Below, piece after piece: positions 1-10,185 of a DNA stretch of 64,000 nt. The translations under genes were made by a program, and so were the position numbers. The notes under the pieces were generated by a model, which made no database searches, was not told the origin of the DNA, and saw only the letters and a program-made list of their open reading frames with translations. Positions within the stretch are counted from its first letter, which is position 1. Every line of letters starts with the position of its first letter. Source of the DNA: Mauremys mutica (taxonomy: Eukaryota; Chordata; Testudines; Geoemydidae); assembly GCF_020497125.1 (NCBI RefSeq), contig NC_059073.1, forward strand, positions 12,421,225 through 12,485,224. Direction: 5' to 3'.

Positions 1-1495
1 GTGTCCAGAGCGCAGAAAGCACCCTAGAGTGAGGACACCCTAGCCCCTGTCCTAAGTGACCACAACAAGGTGGGGGGTCAAGCCCCCCAGGAATCCTGAG
101 CCCAGCCTTGTTGGGGTTACGACAGGGCTGCCCGAGGGAGGGGGGGCAAGTGGGGTCCTTCACTCGCTCCAGGGGCTCCAGAAAACTCTCACGGGGCCGG
201 GGCCCCCGGAGCGTCTTCTGCTCTGGGTCTTCAGCGGCAGGAGGTCCTTCCGCTCCAGGGCAGAAGGACCCTCTGCCGCCGAATTACCGCCAAAGCGGGA
301 TCCGCCGCCAAAGTGCTGGGTCTTTGGTGGCAATTCGGCAGTGGAGGGCCCCTGCCACGGGTCTTCGGGGCACTTTGGCAGCAGGTCCCAGAGCGGAAGG
401 ACCCCCCCACTGCCGAATTACTGCCGAAGCAGGGGCCCCCTGCCACCGAAGACCCCAGGCCCCCTGAATCATCTGGGCGGCCCTGGGTTACAAGGACTCT
501 GCCAAACAGGAGAGTGAAAGGGGAGCCCTTGAGGTCAGGCAGGCCTCTGGGTAAAGGGAACAGGAACGAGGACTCAGATCCTTTCACTAGCCCATCTCAC
601 CGGGGCTGTGGATAGCCAAGACTCCCTGGAGTAGGGAAGCACCTAACTACAGAGTCTGCAGCTACCTAGAGCCAGTGCTGAAGATTGAGAGTCTCTAATG
701 CTCAGCCTTGGCATTGCCACCCCTCCTGCGGCTAGTTGCTGCAGCTGTCTAAGGCTGGCCTTTGGCAATTGGACACGTGGCTGTAGCCAGAGAAGCTACA
801 TGTGGCTCTGTGACTACCAGGGGCCATTAAGCTAGGAGCAGACAAAAAAAACTGGAGTTAACCCCAAGGAACAGAGGTCACCAGTAGGAAGGGAATGTCA
901 GGGGGAGCAGGGAAAGAGGAAGCAGGTCAGGCTTGCAGGGAGAGAATAGGACCAGCTGGTTGTGGAGCATGTCCAAGATAGAAGGGAAACAAGCATGGAG
1001 AGAGGTGGTGGTGGTGACCACATAGTGGAATAGCATGTAGATGGGAGCAGAGGGAGAAAGCCCCTGGGAACCTGAAGTCACCAGCCTAAGTGCTCACTGA
1101 GCAGGGTTGGGAGAATGTTGTTTGCAAGTGGCTTGCTCAAATGGCAGGATGGGTGCTGGGGGAGGGGTTTGTCAGAACGGATCAGGTATCTGCTGGCTGT
1201 GGAACTTTGTTGAGCTGAGGCCAGGACCACATACAGTGACTGGTGAAATAGAGTGATACTGGACATGTGGCTACCAAACTTCTGAATGAGGAAGGAGATA
1301 AATCTGTGGGGAGTTTCCCCTGATCACTATGGAAGTTCTGCTCACTGTGGACACTGGTAAACCTACATGGGTACAGCTCAATGAGAAAAACTGGTGACTG
1401 AGGTAGCTGTGTATGGCAATACAAACAGTCTTGCAGAGGTGTGTGATCAAAATGAAAAATGTCTCTGAGATTCAGTACTGGGTGTTACTATGGTG
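1..1495. repeat. Possible diverged LTR-like repeat hosting a hAT element
   Basis: No host gene is seen here. The flanks of the hAT at 123-485 read like a moderately GC-rich retroelement LTR (short purine-rich stretches, no long ORF), but neither TG/CA ends nor a polyadenylation signal could be fixed. Several overlapping frames between 56 and 615 are open only because the sequence is GC-rich and internally repeated. From about 640 to 1495 nothing specific is recognised. The LTR idea is a resemblance only. Confidence 0.25.
123..485. mobile_element. Non-autonomous hAT element, 363 bp
   Basis: The ends are inverted repeats: CAGGGCTGCCCGA on the left, and the complement of the right end reads CAGGGCCGCCCAGA. 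The flanks are an 8-bp duplication with one mismatch, GGTTACGA (115-122) and GGTTACAA (486-493). CAGGG ends with an 8-bp duplication are the hAT signature. The interior is very GC-rich and built from short inverted modules such as GGTCCTTCCGCTC and GAGCGGAAGGACC. It has no coding capacity. Similar modules occur inside the element at 48758-48989. Confidence 0.8.
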
Positions 1496-2765
1496 CCAAT
1501 GGCACCGCCACACCGGCCCCACACTCAGAAGGGGCCCATAACGACTACATGGGGGCCCACAAATATGTTTGGTGCTGGGTCCACAAAAGATTAATCTGGC
1601 CCTGACTACATTCGCCTACCTTTTGCTATTCTTTTCTCTCTTCCCTTTTGATCACGCTTTGTCGTAAGAAGAAACAGGTTTAGACTTTTAACAACCAAAC
1701 GTGACAGCTCCTGTCAACAATGACATTTGATGCCCTCTGGCAGACCATCAAGGGTTTTTCAAAAACATAATAAAGTAATCTGTGATAACATCCTAGAAGT
1801 TTTATCTAATCCATGCAACAAACCCCAGCTTCATGTTGCCGTAACCACACTACTAAAGAAGTCTGGATCAAGTGCCCTCTGGAGTCAGATGCTCCTGTAT
1901 CAGCCACAGGATATCTTAAGTACTTATCAGGACAGTTCAGGGCAACTGCATCTATGTCTTCCATTATTGGGTCAGTATTGGTACCCATTCTCAGGCTTCC
2001 AGCTACGAGCTGTTGCCCTTCTTGGGTGGAGAGCCTGGTCAGAAGGGAAGAGACACACTGGTATCTCCAGCATGAACCGTTCCCTGTCTTCAGTGTGTTA
2101 TTCTCAGCAAAAGTGAGTCTACATAAATAGGCCTGCTTCCTTCTCCCCTCAGACACCACACACAGTGTAATTGCCCTTAGTTATCAACTACCACACAGTT
2201 CTTCCTAAGCAAACATTTTATTCTTAAAAGGTAAAAGCACTACAGAGAAAACATAATAATAAAAAACCTACATGCATGCTAATAAGTTTACCAGAGATCA
2301 TAAGTGTTCTGGTCAGTGTCAGTCCTTCCAACTCTTCTCTAAGGATTGGGGCCCTCCATGGACTGGAGGTCCTGTTCATTTGCTGGATCATAACAGAAAG
2401 CCCTGAGCCTGTTTAAAATTTAAAAATCTTTTCTTTGTCTGATGGTCACTGGAGAATCCAGTTTGAAGCAGTATATGCAAACCTCTATAGGGGGTGTTTT
2501 CAAAGGGCTGATAACCAGAGGAATTACATTAGCACACCCCATCCTCCTACATGAATTACATATAATCTCACAACAACACATAAGCAACTGCATTTTAATA
2601 CATTGGACCCCAAACATATTAAACTCAATTCAATCAGGTTTGTCCAGGATACTGCCATCTGTCACACTTGTCTTCTTTTACCACAAAAGGTATCATGTAT
2701 CTAAGCACCTCAATCTTTTGTGTATTGAGCCTCAAAACAAGTATTATACAATACTACTTCCCTAA
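1496..2765. other. No gene recognised
   Basis: The ORFs here are short and overlap on both strands without domain signatures. Positions 1500-1610 have the look of an old transposon end (GGCCCTG near 1603), but no partner end was found. Positions 2205-2420 resemble part of the LTR-like stretch at 23140-23340: both contain a GCA-TACAGAGAAA-type core followed by a run ending in a pyrimidine-rich tail. Confidence 0.3.
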
Positions 2766-2905
2766 CTCCATTTTACAAATGGGGAAATTGAGGCACAGAT
2801 CAACCAAGTAACTTCCCCAAGGTCATACAGGAAAGGCTGTGGGGGTGTAAATAATTGAACCCAGGGTCTCCAAAATCTGGGCTAGTACTCTAGCTAATGG
2901 ATCAT
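2766..2905 (+). repeat. MIR/CORE-SINE-like fragment
   Basis: The stretch has the MIR signature in order: an ATTTTACAAATGGGGAAA box, then TGAGGCACAG, then AAGTAACTTCCCCAAGGTCA, then a GAACCCAGG box. This is the conserved 3' half of MIR-type SINEs. The copy is old and truncated at both sides. Confidence 0.7.
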
Positions 2906-4094
2906 CCCTTGTGTATTCTTCTGCTATACTCTCAGTTTCTGCCTCCACAGGAGTGGGACACAGAGCCCAGTTCCCAAACTGACACTCTATGAAGTGAACT
3001 ATTGCATGCTATGAGAGTATCATCCTTCAATGTTATTTTAACAGTACTTACGGGTTTATTTTCAAATGTTTATACCAAAATACACATTATAAACTGAACA
3101 ATACTCCTGTTTACATTATTACAGTGTCACTGCTTCCACACTGGACACTTAGCTCATTTTAATCCAGTACAGTAAAAGGAACTATTAGCATTCTTCTATT
3201 GACATGCCATTAATATAAGACAACGTTATTCCAATAACAATGTGCCAGATCTGATGACCTGCGAGCAGCAAAGTTACAACTATCAATATTTCGCCAGAAC
3301 ATATTCTATGTAATAGATAAACATTTTATCGATTTATTCAAAGTCACATTATCTTACTTGCCAGATGCTAAACAATGTTTTGGAAATAGCATACTCAGGC
3401 CCTGGGAAGATAAAGTGCCTCTTGTTGCTCAACAGTTCACTCTCCAGACAACCAAGAAATGCTAGCATCTTGCTTCAGCAAAACAAATGCCATAACTTCA
3501 AAGATGAATAATAGAAAGCAGAATGGGGATTCCTGAGTGCTTCAGCAAAGATACACAGACCCTTGTGGGGAAGAGGGCAGGGTATGCAAGTTCTTCCTAG
3601 ACAATTACTGTATGGTAAGTTAATTGCTTTCTCAAAATTTCATTTCTCTCTGAAACATCTGTTTAGAAAAAAAACCTTGTGTGTTTTTTTGGAGAAAGTT
3701 TTTGTAGATTTATATATTTTGATAAGTATTACAGAAAATGTGGCTGTTTTTAGTTGTTCTATTATAAATAAAATATAAAGATAGAAAAATTTAAATATAC
3801 TTGACCCTAGACCAGGACGAATTCTACCTCTTCAACTTCTGCTATCCATTTCTGTGGCTTTATCTTATGAAATCCATAACTTCCCCCTACTTCTAGTGGA
3901 TTTTCTTTTTGTAAAACATGCGCAGGACTACATGCTTGCCTAGCAAAACTTAAAATTTTAACACACAGTACTGTCCCATAATGTGCAACATCAGTAGAAG
4001 TGCAAAGTATTGCACTACTTTCATTAAATAAATGAAAATTCAAGGACCTCACTTAAATTCACTGAGAGCCTATAAAATTGTATTAAATAAATGA
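2906..4094. other. No gene recognised
   Basis: AT-rich DNA with only short, unsupported ORFs. Nothing with a clear repeat or regulatory signature was seen. Confidence 0.4.
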
Positions 4095-4195
4095 ACCTGG
4101 GGAAGAGCTCTGTGCAAGCACGAAAGCTTGTCTCCTTCACCAACAAAAGTTGGTCCCATAAAAGATATCACCTCATTCACCTGGTCTCTTAAACA
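4095..4195 (+). mobile_element. Penelope-like element 3' tail fragment
   Basis: The segment GAGCTCTGTGCAAGC-ACGAAAGCTTGTC, with ACCAACAAAAGTTGG and AAAAGATATCACCTCA, matches the tail at 29612-29760 in the same order. That second tail lies directly downstream of a GIY-YIG coding segment, which supports assigning both to Penelope-like retroelements. The copy is 5'-truncated and carries no coding sequence. Confidence 0.65.
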
Positions 4196-4744
4196 AACAC
4201 GTCATATAAAAAAAGCATAACAATGGGAAAAATTGGCATATCCTCAAGTTATGGTTTTCCAGTGCGCTCTGTCATCTGTATGTCTATCTTTTATGTCCCA
4301 GTCATCATTGAAATTGGCTTGGTGATTGAGGCCTCATATTGGAACCTTTCATGGGAGGACACGTTTTTACCTTGCATGTTTTGTTTAGCACTGAATACAC
4401 GTGCCCATAACAAATAGTTAGACATTACAAGCTCCAATATCACATTTAATTAAAACAGTTACAATTCTCCTTGCCATATATACTACATTTAAATCTATCC
4501 CGTCACTGAAAGTAAAAGCAAAAGATTTTTTAAATTTATTATGGATCTACACTGGTGCTTTTATTGCTGTACAACATTTGTGACAGTTTTCTATATCCTC
4601 GATCAGATAACATATAACATGCATTGGCCCACCTGCCTTTGGCTGCAGCATCTATTTTCTCACATTGGTATATATTTCATTTGGAATCCAATAAATATTA
4701 AACAAAATGAAAAAAAAAATCAGGTAAAATTTTCGAATTAGGAG
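4196..4744. other. No gene recognised
   Basis: AT-rich sequence with two short ORFs lacking recognisable domains. No repeat identified. Confidence 0.35.
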
Positions 4745-4985
4745 CTGAGGGACAGGTCTATGTTACCGATTTCTGCTGGCACAGCTATGGCAGTCAGGGA
4801 TGTGAAGAGGAATGATACCTGACGAACATAGCTGTGCCAGTATGAGTCCCTACTGTAGATGCAGCTATACTAGCAAAGTTGTACTCTCACCAGTATAACT
4901 TGTTTTGCTGGTATAGCTGTCTCCATAATAGTAATGCTTTGCCAGTATAATATACCAGTAAAGTGTTCCTAGTGTAGATACAGCA
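4745..4985. repeat. Probable degenerate MITE
   Basis: The interior repeats TAGCTGTG-CCAGTAT and CCAGTATAA-type words on both strands, and the right edge reads CCTAGTGTAGATACAGC. That edge resembles the CTAGTGTAG edge of the elements at 47207-47463 and 20379-22754. The left inverted repeat is only partly matched, so boundaries are approximate. Confidence 0.4.
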
Positions 4986-5726
4986 TAAATCTCACGGGGG
5001 GGGGAAATCAATGGAACTTGGGTCCTGATCCTGCAAACACTTATGTACATGCTTAACTTTAGTACCACAAGTAGTCGCACTGACATCATTGACTTTACTA
5101 CTAATACTCGTAATAGTTAAGCATCTGCATAAGTGTTAGCGGGATAAATGACTTTTTTTTAAGATGTACTCTTCTTTAGTATAAACACACACAAAAATTA
5201 AGGTTGCAAGTCTAAAAACTGCTCAGCCAATTAAGTTGCCTACTAACGTAACCAAAAATCACAGGTCTACCATAGCAACAGCATCCAGTGTTACTATTTG
5301 TAATACATACCTTCTCTGCGAGCTACCCCTAATACAGCTTCCTTCCTGCCCACCCTCCTCCCTTTTTGACATCCTGTGGAGGGACAGGATTCAGAACAGG
5401 ATGAGCAGAACGCTACAGTTGGTTCAGTTCCCACTTGGGCCAATTTTCCTTCAATCTTTCAAAACAGATCTCTTAATTACATGTTATATCCACATTCTGT
5501 AATTCAAAATAATCTAGCAGTAATATTTGTGACACCACTATGTCCCTAATTTTGAAGTGTATGTTTATTAGCCTTAAACAAGGCTCCAAAATTTGAATCT
5601 TTCATTAATATTGGCTAAATAATAAACTGAAACCATCAAAAGATGCCCCATAAAAAGTGGCAACAAATTTAACAATAACCCTTTTATGCCATTAATGAGC
5701 ACAAACAATTTCAAGTTCAAGCCACG
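4986..5726. other. No gene recognised
   Basis: AT-rich sequence with a short G-run near 4995. The 88-residue ORF starting at 5236 has no recognisable domain and is probably chance. Confidence 0.35.
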
Positions 5727-5800
5727 GGACTAGAAGGGACCTCGAGAGGTCTTCTAGTCTAGTCCCCTGCACTCAAGGCAGGACTAAGTATTATCTAAAC
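5727..5800 (-). mobile_element. CR1 LINE 3' tail, left arm of a fold-back
   Basis: Read on the minus strand this is the end of a CR1: TAGATAATACTTAGTCC, then GAGTGCAGG, then GACCTCTCGAGGTCCCTTC. It stops exactly at the hAT end at 5801. The mirror-image copy begins at 6211 on the other side of that hAT, at the same internal CR1 position. Confidence 0.8.
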
Positions 5801-6210
5801 CAGGGATGGGCAAACTTTTTGGCCCGAGGGCCACATCTGGGAATAGAAATTGTATGGTGGGCCATGAACTCTCACAAAATTGGGGTTGAGGTTCGGGGGG
5901 TGGGGGGGGGTGTTGGGCTCTAAGGTGGGGCCAGAAATGAGGAGTTCGCAGTGTGGGAGGGGGCTCCGGGCTGGGGCCAAGAGTTCGGTGGGCAGGAGGG
6001 GGATCAGGGCTGGAGCAGGTGGTTGGGGTGCAGGAAAGGGTACAGGCTCCAGCTGGGGGTGCAGGCTCTGGGGTGGGGCTGCGGATGAGTGGTTTTGGGT
6101 GCAGGAGGGTGCTCCAAGCTGGGACCGAGGTGTTAGGAGGGTGGGAGGGGGATCAGGGCTGGGGTGGGGGTTGGGGCACTGGGGGAGCCTCAGGGGTTTG
6201 CCCATCCCTG
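5801..6210. mobile_element. Non-autonomous hAT element flanked by inverted CR1 tails
   Basis: Inverted ends of 15 bp: CAGGGATGGGCAAAC on the left and its exact complement on the right. The interior is a G-rich tract with runs up to nine G (around 5897-5910) and no real ORF; the open frames at 5880-6227 are composition artefacts. No 8-bp direct duplication is present. Instead the flanks are inverted copies of each other (ATCTAAAC left, GTTTAGAT right) and extend into inverted CR1 tails. Confidence 0.75.
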
Positions 6211-6296
6211 GTTTAGATAATACTTAATCCTGCCTTGAGTGCAGGAGAGTAGACTAGATGAGATCTCGAGGTCCCTTCCAGTCCTATGATTCTACA
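6211..6296 (+). mobile_element. CR1 LINE 3' tail, right arm of a fold-back
   Basis: The sequence runs GTTTAGATAATACTTAATCC, then GAGTGCAGG, then ATCTCGAGGTCCCTTCCAG, and ends CCTATGATTCTA. This is the usual 3' end of amniote CR1. It is the reverse complement of 5727-5800 with few differences. Confidence 0.85.
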
Positions 6297-6894
6297 TCTC
6301 AAATCCTGACAGTGGCCTGTCTGGATTCCACACATCACGTTGTAGGCACCCATCAAGTTGTGTTGTGATGCTGCTGCACAAAGCATCTTTGAGGCAGCAT
6401 GCTGAAGTTATTCCATTGCACCAAAACATACCAGTGCAATGTCGTGAGCCAGTAACAGCCAGACTTTGGCAAAGCACCCTCCCTTCATCTCTAGCATGAT
6501 GGGCAGGAGAAAGACCGTGTATTTCACAAGGACAAGCGAGAGCTCAAATTCAGTTAACTGCCAAGAAAACAGAGTCAGATTTCTCGCCTACAAACGCATG
6601 GTTAATGGTGCTTACTCTTTCTGAAGTTCACTCTGGGGTTACACTGTCTGAACAGAGGCAGGGGAGGAAGTTAACAAAGCAGATGGCCACATTGCAGTGA
6701 ATGAGAGACGCCTCGACAAGGAAGCCGGTTTTCACGGCTAGACCGGACACACCGGTCTGTCAGTCCAGCCACCGCTTTCAGACCCATTGCCCAGCGGGCA
6801 GCAATTGGGTTTCACCCCGCGGGGCAGCCCGGGTGTGGGGCTGGGCTGGTGCGCAGGGCAAGCGGGGTCCCCAGCCTGTCGCCGCCAGCACAGC
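6297..6894. other. Intron-side DNA, no feature recognised
   Basis: If the exon at 7053-7136 is real, this lies in its first intron on the minus strand. No repeat or exon is recognised. The sequence becomes GC-rich toward 6800 as it approaches the CpG island. Confidence 0.35.
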
Positions 6895-7008
6895 CAGGGT
6901 CACCAGACAGCAAGTGTGAAAAATCAGGCTGGGGGGGTGGGGAAATAGGAGCCTATATGAGAAAAAGACCCAAAAAGCAGGACGGTCCCTATAAAATCGG
7001 GACCCTAA
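6895..7008. repeat. MITE-like repeat close to the splice donor
   Basis: The stretch begins CAGGGTCACCAGACAGCAAG, has a G-run, and ends with AAATCGGGACCCTAA after a second GGGAC-type motif. It resembles a short reptilian MITE whose right end would normally mirror the GGTCACC left end; here the right end is truncated. It ends about 44 bp from the putative splice donor at 7052. Confidence 0.5.
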
Positions 7009-7052
7009 GCACAGCTCGGCGGGGCAGGCGGGCAAACCAGCCCGGGAGTTAC

Positions 7053-7136
7053 CTGGGCAGCGTCTCTCGCCCTCTCCCCGGAGACTCCCACCAGCACGCA
7101 GATCTCCAGCAAGCCCGAGGGCAGCACCTCCTCCAT
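7053..7136 (-). CDS. Putative first coding exon of a host gene, DENN-domain-like start
   Basis: On the minus strand an ATG in strong Kozak context (G at -3, ATGG) opens a frame of exactly 28 codons. It begins MEEVLPSGLLEICVLVG and ends at CAG followed by GTAACT, a consensus donor, in phase 0. The GLLEICVLVG run resembles the first strand of an upstream DENN domain, as in DENND-family Rab guanine-nucleotide exchange factors. DENND3 is one candidate by resemblance only. The exon lies at the downstream edge of a CpG island with CCAAT boxes about 200 bp above the ATG, as expected for a housekeeping gene. Downstream exons would lie at lower coordinates and were not found. The link to DENN proteins is an inference from one short exon. 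Confidence 0.5.
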
Positions 7137-7510
7137 GGCCGCGGCGGGGAGCCGGAGACGCGCGCGCTGCTCCGCGGGGAGCCGCCCTCACACTCGCCTC
7201 CTTCCCCAGGCGGGGGCGGGCACCTGCTCCCCCTCAGCCCGCGCCGCGTCCCCTCACAGCGGCGCGACCCCGCCGCTCTACTGGGGGAGGGAGGGAGGGA
7301 GGAGAGCGACTCTACGGAGCAACGAGCCTCTGATTGGCTGTCTGCCCCCATTGCCCACGCCCCCTCGGGACATGTAGCCAATCGGAGCGGCCTGCACATG
7401 TGGCGGCCGAGGGGCTTCTTCCTCCCTCAAGCGCGGCAGCCACCCCGCCCCTCTCGCGCCACCTGTACGCACGGAGCGGGAGGGGAGGGGAGGGGCCCTG
7501 CGGCTGCCCC
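7137..7510 (-). promoter_or_regulatory. CpG-island promoter with CCAAT and GC boxes
   Basis: This is the most CpG-dense stretch that does not look like a transposon. It contains a CCAAT box on the minus strand (7333-7337), a second on the plus strand (7378-7382), and GC boxes such as CCCCGCCCC near 7444 and GGGGGCGGG near 7211. It sits directly upstream of the minus-strand ATG at 7136. The long frames open here on both strands, including one of 299 codons, reflect high GC and overlap each other. A divergent transcript is possible but unsupported. Confidence 0.6.
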
Positions 7511-7674
7511 TCCACGACCGGGGGGAGTAGGGTGGAGACGAGCGGGAAGGAGGGAGACATGTGAAGAGTGGCTGGGGAGTCGATGCGGGCGGAAAGGGAC
7601 CTGTAACCCAGTTACACACACACACGTCCCCGCCATGCCAGCTGGCTCGTTCCCCTCCTCCCCCACGCACATAT

Positions 7675-7728
7675 TAGGGTTGCCAACCCTCCAGAGTTTG
7701 CCTGGCGTCTCCAGGAATCTGCCTCAAT
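7675..7728 (+). repeat. Truncated MITE fragment
   Basis: Begins TAGGGTTGCCAACCCTCCAG and continues with CTCCAGGAATCTGCC. This resembles the left end of a reptilian MITE that begins GGTTGCCAAC; the other end is missing. It abuts the Penelope tail. Confidence 0.45.
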
Positions 7729-7860
7729 CTCAAAGAAGTGGGCTGTAGCCTGTAGCCCAGGAAAGCTCATGCTCAAATAAATTTGTTAGTCTCTAAAGTG
7801 CCACAAGTACTTCTCGTTCTTTTTGCAGCTACAGACTAACACAGGTGCTACTCTGAAACC
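7729..7860 (+). mobile_element. Penelope-like 3' tail fragment
   Basis: GAAGTGGGCTGTAGCC, GGAAAGCTCATGCTCAAATA, TTGTTAGTCTCTAAAGTGCC and CAGACTAACACAGG-TGCTAC occur in order. The same arrangement is found at 45606-45745. This tail type belongs to reptilian Penelope-like elements by recollection; no coding sequence is attached here. Confidence 0.6.
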
Positions 7861-7975
7861 AGTGACTATTGACAGCAATCCAGGCTATTTTAAGAAAATA
7901 ACATTACATCATGTTGGGGGGGAAAAAATCTCTCGGAATAGTTTCAGTCAGAGGTGACAACCCTAACACATATCC

Positions 7976-7977
<2 letters not shown>

Positions 7978-8012
<35 letters not shown>
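7978..8012. repeat. (CA)n microsatellite
   Basis: An uninterrupted CA dinucleotide run starts the minisatellite that follows. A shorter CA run occurs at about 9420-9446. Confidence 0.95.
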
Positions 8013-8018
<6 letters not shown>

Positions 8019-8681
8019 TTGTCCCTCCCCTTGCCCCCCCCCACAGCAGGTTCCCTCCCAAACTCAGACACACCTCCCTCCCCTTGCCCCCCCCCCCAGC
8101 AGGTTCCCTCCCAAACTCAGACACACCTCCCCCTCAACTGGCTCATCTCCGCACACACACCCTCCCCCCCAGCTTGCTGCTCCTCCTCCCACATACACCT
8201 CCTACCTCCCCACCCCCTGCTGGCTTATTCCCACACACCCTTCCCCCCTCCTGGCTCATCCTCTCCCCATCACTGACTTGTTCACACACCCACACACTTA
8301 CTTATAAGCCTTCCCCTAGCTGGCTCATTCCTCCCCATACATACATCCCTTCCCCTCAGCTGGCTCATTCCCACCCCCACACACCACTTCCCTCCCCTCA
8401 GCTGGCTCATCCCCCTTAACCTATCCCTCTCCCTCAGTTGACTCATCGCCCCTCCACCTATCCCTCCCCCTAGCTGGCTCATTCCCACCGCCTATACACA
8501 CATCCCTTCCCCACAGCTGGCTCATTCCCCACCCCATACACACAAACACACACACCACTGACACCAGTTCCCTCCCCTCACCTGGATCATTCCCCCCACA
8601 CACACCAGTTCCCTCCCCTCAGCTGACTTGTTTCCCCCCCACACACACAAACAACCCCCCCTGCCCGCTAGTTCCCAACAC

Positions 8682-9090
8682 CAGGGCCGGCTCCAGACAC
8701 CAGCCTACCAAGCATGTGCTTGGGGCTGCACCTTGGGACGGGGCAGCGATCGGGGTTTGGTTTTGGGTTTTTTTGGTTTGGCCGGGCGGTACTGGGGGGA
8801 GGCGGGGCTTAGGAGGCATGGCGCCGTGTTGGGCGGGCAGGGACTTGGGCGACGCGACGCTCGAGGGGCGGGGACTTGGGCGGGGTGACGTGACACTTGG
8901 GGGACGGGGACTTGGGCGGCGCAATGCGACGCTCGGAGGGAGCGGGGACTTGGGCGGGGTGACGCTCATGGGGGGCGGGGCCTTGGGCGGCGTGACGTTC
9001 GGGGGGTGGGGACTTGGGCGGCGCAACGCTCATGGGGGGCGGGGCTCTTTGTTTTCGCTTGGGGTGGCAAAAATGTTAGAGCCGGCCCTG
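8682..9090. mobile_element. Non-autonomous hAT element, 409 bp, with tandem GC units
   Basis: Ends: CAGGGCCGGCTCCAG on the left and the complement CAGGGCCGGCTCTAA on the right. Perfect 8-bp duplication CCCAACAC at 8674-8681 and 9091-9098. The interior has about seven G-rich units built on GGGGACTTGGGCGG-CG and GACGCTC, at 30-40 bp spacing. It belongs to the same terminal family as 13827-14182, 21058-21444 and 48758-48989, but its interior differs. Confidence 0.85.
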
Positions 9091-9447
9091 CCCAACACAC
9101 ACACCCCTGCCCCATTCCCCCACATGCACACCCCTCTCTGCCGCTGGCTTGTCCTCCCCCCATAGCCCTGCCTCCAGTGGCTCATCCCCCTCTTAGCTGG
9201 CTTGTTCCCCACATACATGTCCCTCCCCCCACTGTCTCACCCTAACACACCCCTGCTGGCTCTTCTCCACAAACACACCTCCCCTCAGCTGGCTCATTCC
9301 CACACACACACCTCCCCTCAGCTGGCTTGTTCCCAGGCACACCCCCTTCTTCCTGCTGGCTCATTCGCTACCACAGCCCTCCCCTTTTGTCCTCCTAGCT
9401 GGCTCACCCACCCCCCACGCCCACACACACACACACACACACACAGA

Positions 9448-9683
9448 ATCGTAGAATATCAGGGTTGGAAGGGACCTCAGGAGGTATCTAGTCCAACCCC
9501 CTGCTCAAAGCAGGACCAATCCCCAACTAAATCACCCCAGCCAGGGCTTTGTCAAGCCTGACCTTAAAAACCTCTAAGGAAGGAGATTCCACCACCTCCC
9601 TAGGTAACCCATTCCAGTGCTTCACCACCCTCCTAGTGAAAAAGTTTTTCCCAATATCCAACCTAAACCTCCCCCACTGCAAC
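9448..9683 (-). mobile_element. CR1 LINE 3' fragment
   Basis: On the minus strand the segment encodes the end of CR1 ORF2 (frame containing [20 protein letters not shown]) and finishes with the tail GGTTGGACTAG, then GAGGTCCCTTCCAACC and ATTCTACGATTC. It is 5'-truncated and inserted in the minisatellite. Confidence 0.9.
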
Positions 9684-10185
9684 ACATGTCTCTCCTCCCC
9701 TCCCCTCCAGTTGGCTCCTCCCCTGCTCATATTCCCCACATGCCTGCCCCTGCCCCTCTCCTCCTCTCCAGTTGGCTCATTCCTCACTCACATGCACACT
9801 CCCTTCCCCTGCTCATTCCCCACACACATGCCCCTTCCCTCCCCCACAACTGACTGCTTCCTCTCAACTAGCTCATACCCCCCATGCCCTTCCTCCTAGC
9901 TGGCTCATTCCCCTCCTCCAAGGACATGCCCCTCACCTCACCTCCTCTCAGCTGGCTGATCTCTACACACCACCACCCCCCGTCTCGTTTCCCCCACACA
10001 TAACCATCCCCTTTCCTCCCCCAGCTAGCTCATTCCCCCCTTCACACACACACCCCTCTCCTCCAGCTAGCTCGTTCCCCCCACTCAACACTTCTCCCCT
10101 GCAGCTACCTCATTCCCCACCACCACCCATGTACATTTATCAGCCCTGGAGTTTTCATCAGGAAATATTTGGCAGCCTGACGCAG

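Larger units (their letters stand above)
8013..10135. repeat. Pyrimidine-rich minisatellite, AGCTGGCTCATTC units
   Basis: Degenerate tandem units of roughly 30-60 bp share the anchor AGCTGGCTCATTCC, followed by a C- and CA-rich spacer with CCTCCCC. More than 25 anchors can be counted between 8136 and 10101. The array is strongly strand-asymmetric (almost no G on the plus strand outside the anchor). A hAT (8682-9090) and a CR1 tail (9448-9683) interrupt it. Open frames in the array, on both strands, are repeat artefacts. Confidence 0.9.

Noticed and set aside
6849..7748. Plus-strand ORF of 299 codons across the CpG island
   Set aside because: Overlaps other long frames on both strands, runs through a MITE-like repeat, and is explained by high GC; no domain is visible.
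7911..8419. Proline/threonine/histidine-rich ORFs
   Set aside because: They are translations of the CA run and the minisatellite; all frames look alike and repeat.
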